Under the pieces are notes generated by a model. The model was not told where the DNA came from. It ran no database searches and saw only the letters and a program-made list of their open reading frames with translations. Both the position numbers and the translations under genes were made by a program. Below are positions 1 through 6,192 of a stretch of 6,198 nucleotides of DNA, piece after piece. The stretch's first letter is position 1, and every line of letters starts with the position of its first letter. This DNA comes from Spirochaetales bacterium (GTDB taxonomy: Bacteria; Spirochaetota; Spirochaetia; Sphaerochaetales; Sphaerochaetaceae): positions 1-6,198 of the forward strand of contig JAGABK010000166.1 of the NCBI GenBank assembly GCA_017614625.1. The letters are read 5' to 3'.

Positions 1-1017
1 TCATTCAGGATATTGTTCGTACTGCTGGCCATTGCCATGTGCCTGCTTGCCGGCTGCGCCACGGCGAAGACCGGCGGAGTTCCGGAGCCAGCGGAAAGGG
101 TATCCGACGGACTTCTCCACATAAGGTTCTTCGAGGTGAAGAACTCGGACGCCTCCGATTGGGGAGACTGCACCTACATCGAGTTCCCCAACGGCGAGAA
201 CATGCTGATTGACTTCGGCGGCACCAACGCCGGCGCGGAGATCGCCGGATACCTGAAGGAGGCGGGAATCACCCACATAACGTACGCGGTGTTCTCCCAC
301 TGCCATTCGGACCACGCCAACGGCTTCAACAGCATGGTTGCGGCGGGGATAAAGTTCGACCATGCCTTCACCAACGGCTACATCCCCACCAACTACAACT
401 GGATGGAGCTCAGATTCAAGGAGAGGAACATCGACGTGACCGTCCTGAACGCAGGGGATGCGTTCAACGTGGGCGATGTCCGTTTCACCGTCCTGTCCCC
501 GTATCCGGAGGACCTGGACTACGCCAACCTTGGCAGGACGAACTCCGCCGACCAGGGCGTGGGAAGCAACAGGGACATGAACGACAGCTCCATAGTCATG
601 AGGCTTGACTACGGCAGCTTCTCCATGCTGTTCACCGGTGACATCTACATGGACCAGGAGCTGCACATCATTGAGAAGTATCAGGACAATCTGCAGATTC
701 TGGATGTCGATGTCCTGAAGCTCATGCATCACGGAAAGGACACCTCTGGAAGCTCGGAGTGGATCCAGGTCACATCGCCGGCTCTTGCGGTCGCCGAGGG
801 ACTTTTCAGCGTCTCTGCAAGCAAGTGCATGGAGTACCTGGAAGCAGGTGCGCAGGACATCTTCTTCACATGGATGAACGGAAACGTCTACGTGACGTCG
901 GACGGCAGCGGCTTCGAATACTCGGCCGACAGGCCCGAGATGACAGGTTCCTACAAGGGACTGCGCGCCCTGTACGAGTACAAGAAGGCCCAGCAGGCCG
1001 CAGAGGAAAACAAGTAA
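1..1017 (+). CDS. Secreted lipoprotein with ComEC-like metallo-beta-lactamase hydrolase domain (5' end cut by window)
   Basis: Probable membrane-anchored, metal-dependent hydrolase of the metallo-beta-lactamase (MBL) fold. The frame is open to base 1, and the residues before the TTG at 13 (SFRIL) supply the positive charge a signal peptide needs, so the real start probably lies just upstream of the window. Numbering from the TTG, a hydrophobic stretch ends in the lipobox LAGC (Cys15), predicting lipidation and an extracytoplasmic location. The MBL metal motif HCHSDH is at 96-101, the second metal region LFTGD at 206-210, and a conserved LKLMHHG at 235-241. NDSSIVMRL (190-198) and the MHHG stretch resemble the MBL domain of ComEC/Rec2 DNA-uptake proteins, but the ComEC membrane domains are absent. 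In ComEC this domain is thought to act as a nuclease; here the substrate is unknown (nucleic acid, phosphodiester or other). It probably shares a transcript with the M81 gene 19 bases downstream. The fold and metal site are well supported; the substrate is not. Confidence 0.88.
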   Translation, partial: SFRILFVLLAIAMCLLAGCATAKTGGVPEPAERVSDGLLHIRFFEVKNSDASDWGDCTYIEFPNGENMLIDFGGTNAGAEIAGYLKEAGITHITYAVFSHCHSDHANGFNSMVAAGIKFDHAFTNGYIPTNYNWMELRFKERNIDVTVLNAGDAFNVGDVRFTVLSPYPEDLDYANLGRTNSADQGVGSNRDMNDSSIVMRLDYGSFSMLFTGDIYMDQELHIIEKYQDNLQILDVDVLKLMHHGKDTSGSSEWIQVTSPALAVAEGLFSVSASKCMEYLEAGAQDIFFTWMNGNVYVTSDGSGFEYSADRPEMTGSYKGLRALYEYKKAQQAAEENK

Positions 1018-1024
1018 ACTGTTC

Positions 1025-1029
1025 GGGAG
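1025..1029 (+). promoter_or_regulatory. Ribosome binding site of the M81 gene
   Basis: GGGAG lies 7 bases before the ATG at 1037, a good Shine-Dalgarno match at normal spacing, and it fixes that start. It sits inside the 19-base gap after the lipoprotein gene. The gap is too short for a convincing promoter or terminator, so read-through from the upstream gene is likely. Confidence 0.7.
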
Positions 1030-1036
1030 TTGACAT

Positions 1037-2536
1037 ATGAAGGTATTGGTTGCGGAATTTAGTCAGGAGTCCAATTCGTTCTGTCCCACAAGGACGACGC
1101 TGGAGGATTTCAGAAGGTACGGAATAACGACGGGAGCCGATTACCGTGAGTCGGTCAGGGGAATCGGAATCGAGTCCGAAGGCATCTTCACTGCCCTTGA
1201 GGAATACGGAATCTCCTATGCCCCGGTCATCAGGATGCGCGCCCAGGCCGGTCCCATCACGCTTCCGGAGGTTTACAACCACTTCATTGAAAGCATAGAC
1301 AGCGCCGTGCGCAGTCAGGGGCCCTTCGACGGAGCGGTACTCTCATTGCACGGAGCCTCCCAGAGCACCGAACGCGACGACGTCTGCGGAGACATCGTGG
1401 AGCACGTCAGGTCTCTCCTGGGACCGCGCGCCGTCATCAGCGCCTCGTACGACCTGCACGCCAACATCACCCGCAAGATCTTCGACAACTCCGATTTCGC
1501 CTGCGGCTATCTCACATATCCCCATGTCGATTTCCGCGAGACCGGCTACAGGGCCGGAAAGATGGCCTGCATGAAGCTCCTGAAGAAGAAGGAGCTGCAC
1601 ATGTCATGGTGCCCCGTGCCCATGATCGAGCCTGCAAGCGGATACTCCACCGAAAAAGAGCCCATGGCCACCGTCGTGCGCAAGGCGAAGAAGATGGTTT
1701 CCGACGGATTCATCGAGGACTATTCGATCTTCGAGATGCAGCCCTGGCTGGATGTAAAGGAGGGCGGTTCGGCCGTCGTGGCCATAGGATCCGATCCGGA
1801 TGTCAACGCTAAATGCGTGCAGGAGCTTGCCGCTGACATGAAAGCTATCCGCACGCAGATGTCCCCGAAGCTCTTCTCCTTCGACGAGATCATAGAAGCC
1901 GGAGAGAAGAACGAAACCGGAAAGCCCATCATCTGCGTCGATTTCTCCGATTCCTCCAATGCCGGCGCCGCCGGAGACAACAGCGATGTCCTGGCCAGAA
2001 TGCTGGAAACCGGCAAAAACTACGATGCGGCCTTCATTGTCGTGGATGGACCTGCTGTCGACAAAGCCTTCGAGGTCGGCGTGGGGAACACGGCGAAGTT
2101 CAGCCTCGGAGGAACAATCGACAAGGTCTGCTCCAGGCCCGTGACGGTCGAAGCGAAGGTCAAGTCCCTGCATGACGGCGACTTCAAGCTGGAAGGACCC
2201 TCCCGCGGCCTTGTCAGGCATCTGGGAACCTGCGCGCTTCTGGGTATCGGCCGGATACACATACTGGTCACTCGCACCATGGCAAGCACCGGCGACCCGC
2301 AGCTGTACAGGCACTTCGGTGTGGAGCCCATGCTATACAAGCTGGTCATGGTCAAGGCCAACACCTCGTTCTACGCAGGCTACGGCGAAATCTGCAGTTC
2401 CATCATGTTCACGGACACCTGCTGTGCGGCTACCGCAGACCTGAAGGGTCTTCCTTTCCGCAGGCTCCCGCGCTGTTTTTATCCGTTCAGCGATATTGAA
2501 GATTTCGACGTAAAGGCTCATACTTTATCCAAATGA
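1037..2536 (+). CDS. M81 family metallopeptidase (MlrC-like)
   Basis: Zinc-dependent hydrolase of the M81/MlrC family. The named member, MlrC, cleaves linearised microcystin and its tetrapeptide in sphingomonads; most homologues elsewhere have no known substrate. At 499 residues it has full family length, with both usual parts: the M81 catalytic region (about 1-290) and the MlrC C-terminal domain (about 300-485). The N-terminus (FSQESNSFCPTRTTLEDF) is the family signature. Candidate metal and active-site residues are Glu11, His105 (LSLHGAS), Asp139 and His141 (YDLHANIT) and His163 (YPHVDFRETG). Their spacing equals that of the MlrC residues Glu56, His150, Asp184, His186 and His208 as I recall them. 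Near the C-terminus, GDPQLYRHFGVEP (419-431), VKANTSFYAGY (439-449) and LPFRRLPRCFYPFSDI are typical of the domain. No signal peptide is seen, so it is cytoplasmic. Its stop overlaps the next gene's start. The family call is firm; the substrate is unknown and microcystin is unlikely to be it. Confidence 0.95.
   Translation: MKVLVAEFSQESNSFCPTRTTLEDFRRYGITTGADYRESVRGIGIESEGIFTALEEYGISYAPVIRMRAQAGPITLPEVYNHFIESIDSAVRSQGPFDGAVLSLHGASQSTERDDVCGDIVEHVRSLLGPRAVISASYDLHANITRKIFDNSDFACGYLTYPHVDFRETGYRAGKMACMKLLKKKELHMSWCPVPMIEPASGYSTEKEPMATVVRKAKKMVSDGFIEDYSIFEMQPWLDVKEGGSAVVAIGSDPDVNAKCVQELAADMKAIRTQMSPKLFSFDEIIEAGEKNETGKPIICVDFSDSSNAGAAGDNSDVLARMLETGKNYDAAFIVVDGPAVDKAFEVGVGNTAKFSLGGTIDKVCSRPVTVEAKVKSLHDGDFKLEGPSRGLVRHLGTCALLGIGRIHILVTRTMASTGDPQLYRHFGVEPMLYKLVMVKANTSFYAGYGEICSSIMFTDTCCAATADLKGLPFRRLPRCFYPFSDIEDFDVKAHTLSK
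2533..2536 (+). other. ATGA stop/start overlap (translational coupling of M81 and LarA-like genes)
   Basis: The ATG of the LarA-like gene (2533-2535) overlaps the TGA of the M81 gene (2534-2536). The nearest purine run, AAAGG at about 2512-2516, is some 16 bases upstream, too far for a normal ribosome binding site. Ribosomes ending the first gene therefore probably restart on the second, tying the levels of the two proteins together. Confidence 0.7.
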
Positions 2537-3888
2537 AAGTATCGAACCCGTTTGGAAAGAAGTACAGGGACCTTTGTCTTCCCGAAGGAACCAAGGTCAT
2601 AGACATGCCGGACCCCGAAAGGGTCGGGAATCCCAGGCAGGCCATCAGGGCCGCGCTGGCGGATCCCATCGGAAGCGCGCCCCTTTATGACATCGCAAAG
2701 GCGAAGAAGGCGGGAAAACCGTCCGCCACGGCCGTGATCCTCATAAGCGACAACACCCGCCCCGTCCCGTACAAGGGGGAGGAGGGAATCCTGCTTCCGA
2801 TCATCGAGGTCCTCATGAAGGCCTCCTACAGGCCGCAGGAGATCCTTGTCCTGGTGGCCACCGGAACGCACAGGGCCATGTCCGAGGCTGAGCACCGGTC
2901 GATCATAGACCCCAAGGTCTTCGAGCTGGGCATCGCGGTTGTGAACCACAACTGCCGCAACGCCGCTGAGCAGACCTTCATAGGACACACCCGCCGCGGG
3001 ACCGAGGTCCTCATAGACTCCAGATACCTCCGGGCGGACCTTCGCATAGCCACGGGCCTGATCGAGAGCCACTTCATGGCCGGAGCCTCCGGCGGACGCA
3101 AGAGCGTGTGTCCGGGAATCGTGGGCGAGAAAACCACGTACATATTCCACGGCGCTCCGCTGATGGCAGACGAGAAGTCCTGCGAGCTTCTGATCGAGGG
3201 CAACCCGGTCCACGAGGAGAGCCTGGAGATTGCGAAGATGGCCGGCGTGGACTTCATTGCCAACGTCACGCTGGACCGCAGCTTCCACATAACAGGACTT
3301 TTCTGCGGAGACCTGGAGAAGGCCCACGAGGAGGGAGTGAAGAAGCTGATCTCCGACGTGCAGGTCACAGGCTGCGGAAGGCCGGACATCGTTATCACAC
3401 ATGCCGGTTTCGTGGGGATCAACCACTACCAGAGCGCCAAGTGCGCCGTCTCCAGCATGGGAATCCTCAAGGACAACGGATACCTGATCATCCTTGCAGA
3501 CAACACGGATGCGGGCGACATCCTGGGCTCTGTGAACTACAAGACCACGCTTGCACTTCTCAAGTGCATAGGGGCGCATAACTACGACAGGGTCATCTCC
3601 TCGCCGGACTGGACGTTCATCCCCGACCAGTGGCAGGTGCAGCAGTGGGCCAAGGTCTTCAAGCGCATACCGCAGGACCACCTGTTCTTCTGCAGCCCGC
3701 AACTGAGCGCCATGAAGTACCCCCTGTTCCCGGGAGTCGACGGCGCCACCGTGGGTGAGGGCGCAGGCGAAGACTACTACAACGACTGCATCCGCAACAT
3801 CGTCAAAGCGATCGAAGAAAAGGAGGGCGGCAGGAAACTCACCGTTTCCTATATTGCCGACGGACCCTACGTGTCCGTTAAAGCCTGA
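2533..3888 (+). CDS. LarA-like (DUF2088) nickel-pincer racemase/epimerase family protein
   Basis: Member of the lactate racemase (LarA) family, cytoplasmic enzymes that racemise or epimerise 2-hydroxy acids by hydride transfer with a nickel-pincer nucleotide covalently bound to a lysine. It has 451 residues against about 425 for LarA. The N-terminal LarA domain spans about 10-210 and the C-terminal domain about 275-445. Visible active-site positions are Asp73 and Arg76 (ISDNTRPVP), His113 (ATGTHR), His180 (IESHFMAG), Lys190 (GASGGRKSVCPG), His206 (IFHGAP), and Gln300 and Lys303 (NHYQSAK). These match LarA of Lactiplantibacillus plantarum Asp72, Arg75, His108, His174, Lys184, His200, Gln295 and Lys298 from memory. 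The His-Lys-His spacings of 10 and 16 and the Gln-Lys spacing of 3 are identical. The protein should therefore bind the cofactor and be active. It is not necessarily a lactate racemase, since relatives act on malate and other 2-hydroxy acids. The larB, larC and larE maturation genes are not in this window. It is coupled to both neighbours by overlapping start and stop codons. Confidence 0.93.
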   Translation: MKVSNPFGKKYRDLCLPEGTKVIDMPDPERVGNPRQAIRAALADPIGSAPLYDIAKAKKAGKPSATAVILISDNTRPVPYKGEEGILLPIIEVLMKASYRPQEILVLVATGTHRAMSEAEHRSIIDPKVFELGIAVVNHNCRNAAEQTFIGHTRRGTEVLIDSRYLRADLRIATGLIESHFMAGASGGRKSVCPGIVGEKTTYIFHGAPLMADEKSCELLIEGNPVHEESLEIAKMAGVDFIANVTLDRSFHITGLFCGDLEKAHEEGVKKLISDVQVTGCGRPDIVITHAGFVGINHYQSAKCAVSSMGILKDNGYLIILADNTDAGDILGSVNYKTTLALLKCIGAHNYDRVISSPDWTFIPDQWQVQQWAKVFKRIPQDHLFFCSPQLSAMKYPLFPGVDGATVGEGAGEDYYNDCIRNIVKAIEEKEGGRKLTVSYIADGPYVSVKA

Positions 3889-3890
3889 TG
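3886..3890 (+). other. TGATG stop/start overlap (translational coupling of LarA-like and phosphatase-GNAT genes)
   Basis: The TGA of the LarA-like gene (3886-3888) shares one base with the ATG of the next gene (3888-3890). The preceding 20 bases hold no purine-rich ribosome binding site, which favours re-initiation by ribosomes finishing the upstream gene. Confidence 0.7.
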
Positions 3891-5012
3891 AAGACAACAG
3901 TATATCTCGTACGTCACATTGAATCCGAAGGCAACATCTGCCGGCGCAACCACGCGCAGTTCGACAACTTCCCGACCCGCAAGGGCCTGATGCAGGCCGA
4001 ATCCCTGGCCGACCGTTTCGACAGCATACATGTCGATGCCGTCTACAGCAGCGACCTGTACAGGGCCATGATGACGGCAAAGCCTCTTGCCGACCGCAAG
4101 GGCCTGAAAGTGCAGCCGCGCCGCCTCCTGCGCGAGTACACCATAGGAAACTGGGAGGGCACCGGAATAGGCGAGACCGCCAGCAGGTATCCGGAGCTCT
4201 GGAACGTGTGGCTGAAGGAGCCTTGGAACCACAGCATCCCCGGTTGCGACAGGTTCGAGGCGGTGGCGGACAGGGCGTACAAGGCGATTCTTGACATGGC
4301 GCACGAGAACCCCGGAAAGACCGTCGTGGCCGTCTCCCATGTCACCACAATCACATGCGCACTGACCAGGGTGCTGGGCAAGCCCATCGACGCCTACGGA
4401 ACGATTCCGGGAGGCGAGAACACCGCCGTCAGCTGCGTGGAAGTGGACGGGAACGACAATATGGTCGTGAGGTTCATAGCTGACGTCTCGCACCTTCCGG
4501 AGAGTCTGAAGAGGTCCAACTACACCGGAAGGACGATTGAGAACAATTTCTATTACGATAGCATAACAGACGCCAACCGCGCTGTTTTTCACGATATGTA
4601 TGCAAAATGGGCCATCGATAACGGCAGACCGTCCGACAGTGCAAGTGCTGACAAGGCTCTGGCCTCAAGCCTTTCGCTGGGCAGCAGGCACGCCATGCTG
4701 GCCGTCCTCATGGGTGAGTACGGAGGCTTCTTCATGGTGCAGGAAGACCCCGTCCTTCCCGAGGACCACGGTCTTCTGGACGCGCTGTATGTCGTGCCTT
4801 CAATAACCGAACCGGGCATGGCTGCCGAGATATTCGGAGAGGCCCTGGACCAGATGAGAAGGAAGGGAAAGAGGTACCTTGTTCTGAAGGAGGACTGCGG
4901 ACGGTTCACCCGCTTCTTCCTGGAGAGGTTCCTGTTCGAACCCATGCCGGGCCTTGAGGGATATCAGAGGCTCAGGATCACTGTGCCCGGGCTTGAGGGT
5001 CCTGTTTACTGA
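3888..5012 (+). CDS. Histidine phosphatase - GNAT-like acetyltransferase fusion protein
   Basis: Two-domain cytoplasmic protein of 374 residues. Residues 1 to about 205 form a histidine phosphatase (phosphoglycerate mutase-like) domain: LVRHIESEGN at 7-16 with catalytic His10, Arg59 (SSDLYRA), acid Glu83 (LREYTIGNWEG) and His151 (AVSHVTT). The usual RHG is RHI here, but all four catalytic positions are present, so phosphatase activity on a small phosphorylated molecule is plausible. Residues about 225-370 look like a GNAT N-acetyltransferase fold. LAVLMGEYGGFFMVQ and LDALYVVPSI fit the central strands, TEPGMAAEIFGEALDQMRRKG fits the acetyl-CoA-binding loop and helix, and YLVLKEDCGRFTRFFLERFLFEP fits the final strand-helix-strand. 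The Q/R-x-x-G-x-A/G motif reads TEPGMA, with Thr307 at the usual Arg/Gln position, so acetyl-CoA binding is uncertain. Single-domain histidine phosphatases run about 200-230 residues, so the C-terminal part is a real addition. The phosphatase call is firm and the GNAT call is moderate. Its 3' end overlaps the convergent membrane-protein gene. Confidence 0.88.
   Translation: MKTTVYLVRHIESEGNICRRNHAQFDNFPTRKGLMQAESLADRFDSIHVDAVYSSDLYRAMMTAKPLADRKGLKVQPRRLLREYTIGNWEGTGIGETASRYPELWNVWLKEPWNHSIPGCDRFEAVADRAYKAILDMAHENPGKTVVAVSHVTTITCALTRVLGKPIDAYGTIPGGENTAVSCVEVDGNDNMVVRFIADVSHLPESLKRSNYTGRTIENNFYYDSITDANRAVFHDMYAKWAIDNGRPSDSASADKALASSLSLGSRHAMLAVLMGEYGGFFMVQEDPVLPEDHGLLDALYVVPSITEPGMAAEIFGEALDQMRRKGKRYLVLKEDCGRFTRFFLERFLFEPMPGLEGYQRLRITVPGLEGPVY
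4978..5012. other. 35-base tail-to-tail gene overlap flanked by an inverted repeat
   Basis: The phosphatase-GNAT gene (+, stop 5010-5012) and the DUF4129-like gene (-, stop 4980-4978) overlap at their ends. Both read TGATCC from the stop codon outward, giving the inverted repeat GGATCA (4975-4980) / TGATCC (5010-5015). An 8-base palindrome GCCCGGGC (4984-4991) lies inside. No U-run follows on either strand, so a classical intrinsic terminator is not supported. No other terminator is visible here, because both flanks are coding. Confidence 0.45.
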
Positions 5013-6192
5013 TCCGGAAGTTCTTCCTGAAACCCGAGGCGAAGCCTTCCGGAAGGACGGCCTCTTCTCCTGCGTAGAACTGCATCTCCAAAGCATCAGC
5101 CAATATTGCCAGTTCCCCGGGATTGCCTGCCTTTGCGGCGGCGCTTGTCCTGAGGAATGAAGGCGGGGTCTCGTCAGGCCTGCGCCTGATTCCGGATTTT
5201 CTGAGCCTGCGCTCGGTCCAGATGAAAAGAGCCGGCGCGCTGTTTCTGTTTTTCAGATAGCGCAGCATGAATCCAAACCTTCCGGAGAGTGTGCGGAAAA
5301 GGCGGGGCAGTCCGGCCCTGGAAGCGGAAGACTTTCCGTCGGAGACGGCGCTGTCATCGTCTTTCGCCTTCATCCTCTTGCCTCTGAGCCTGATGATCAT
5401 GACCACAAGCGCGCCGAAGACAAGGACAAGCGCGGAGACCAGGATCCAGCGTCCGCTTCCGTATTCGCGGTAGACGTTGGATTCGATAGTCTGGCTGTAG
5501 ATGTCCGCCTCGAAGTCGTAGATCATGTCCTCACGGAAGAGGGAGTTCAGCCAGTCCAGGATTGCGTTCAGGACCTTCAGGATGAAGGCTCCTATGGCGC
5601 TTACGGCCCGCTTGAGGAATCCCACCAGAGTGGATGACATGCTTTCCAGTTCGCCCAGCGCAAGGAGGGAAAGAAGATAGAGCACTCCTGCGAAAGCCAG
5701 CAGGGCAAGAAGTGACAGGACCGGCCTGAGAGGGGATTCCCCTTCCTGCGGCGCCCTGAGGCGCAGAGAGGCAAGGGCGGTCAGGGCCATGATGCAGCCC
5801 AGAAGACCCCAGATTGTGAACAGCCTCCGGCAGGCGAGGATGTCGCTTCCGGACAGGGCTATGAACAGGCCTCCGAAAATGAGCGAGATGTCGAAGAACA
5901 GGACCATTTCTCCGCGCTTCGGCAGGCGGGGCGCCATGAATGCCACGTCGGTGGCAAGGATAATCACCAGCGAGGCGAAGACCGCCTTGGCCGTGATGTC
6001 CGCCGAGGCGAGGCCCACGAGGCTCTGGAGCCAGAACGCGCCTGCGGCCCCTGCGACTATGTTGAACACGGCATAGACCGCTTTGGAGGCGCAGGCCCTT
6101 GCCATCAGCAGGTCCGCTATGAGCATGACGCTCAGAACTCCCACCAGAAGTCCGAACGGAATGGAGGTGACAAGGCCCCTTGTCTCGAGCAT
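4978..6192 (-). CDS. Seven-helix membrane protein with DUF4129-like cytoplasmic tail (start may lie beyond window)
   Basis: Integral membrane protein of at least 404 residues. Hydrophobic helices are seen at about 10-31, 36-58, 64-86, 96-115, 123-143, 155-180 and 248-267. Basic loops (RACASK, PRLPKR, RLRAPQ, then RLRGKRMKAK after the last helix) place the N-terminus outside and the C-terminal tail inside. A 67-residue loop at about 181-247, with an amphipathic part near 190-219, would face outward. The tail carries RRRPDETPPSF (336-346) followed by a helix and LADALEMQFYAGEE (364-377). This resembles the DUF4129 pattern (R-pG/D-ETP ... LT--YE-ARYG) found in membrane proteins often encoded beside MoxR ATPase, DUF58 and transglutaminase-like genes. 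No such neighbour is in view; it could lie to the right, upstream of this gene. The ATG at 6192 is the first Met seen, but the frame is open to the window edge (codons for Trp-Ala precede it) and no ribosome binding site can be judged. Function is unknown and the DUF4129 assignment is moderate. Confidence 0.8.
   Translation of the reverse strand: MLETRGLVTSIPFGLLVGVLSVMLIADLLMARACASKAVYAVFNIVAGAAGAFWLQSLVGLASADITAKAVFASLVIILATDVAFMAPRLPKRGEMVLFFDISLIFGGLFIALSGSDILACRRLFTIWGLLGCIMALTALASLRLRAPQEGESPLRPVLSLLALLAFAGVLYLLSLLALGELESMSSTLVGFLKRAVSAIGAFILKVLNAILDWLNSLFREDMIYDFEADIYSQTIESNVYREYGSGRWILVSALVLVFGALVVMIIRLRGKRMKAKDDDSAVSDGKSSASRAGLPRLFRTLSGRFGFMLRYLKNRNSAPALFIWTERRLRKSGIRRRPDETPPSFLRTSAAAKAGNPGELAILADALEMQFYAGEEAVLPEGFASGFRKNFRISKQDPQARAQ

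Noticed and set aside
1..732. A 243-codon open frame on the - strand opposite the MBL lipoprotein gene
   Set aside because: It is antisense to a gene with clear MBL motifs, has a low-complexity Val/His/Gly-rich translation and no family resemblance.
2471..2492. Short inverted repeat CGCTG / CAGCG with a T-rich loop near the end of the M81 gene
   Set aside because: The 5-base stem and 12-base loop are too weak, no U-run follows the stem, and the next gene is translationally coupled, so termination here makes little sense.
2518..4080. A 520-codon open frame on the - strand opposite the LarA-like gene
   Set aside because: It lies antisense to a clearly recognised enzyme, and its translation is rich in His, Val, Asp and Arg with no recognisable motif. 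Long antisense frames are common in G+C-rich genes with biased codons.
3977..4107. Direct 14-base repeat CCGCAAGGGCCTGA at 3977-3990 and 4094-4107
   Set aside because: Both copies encode RKGL in the same frame of the phosphatase domain with the same preferred codons. It is best explained as chance peptide similarity, not a DNA element.
5045..5056. Perfect 12-base palindrome CCTTCCGGAAGG
   Set aside because: It lies inside the DUF4129-like coding sequence and reflects frequent use of TTCCGG/CCGGAA codon pairs seen throughout the window. It is a single copy with no operator-like placement.
4496..5291. CCTTCCGGAGAGT present at about 4496 and again at about 5279
   Set aside because: The 13-base match falls in two unrelated coding frames on opposite strands and is expected by chance given the codon bias.
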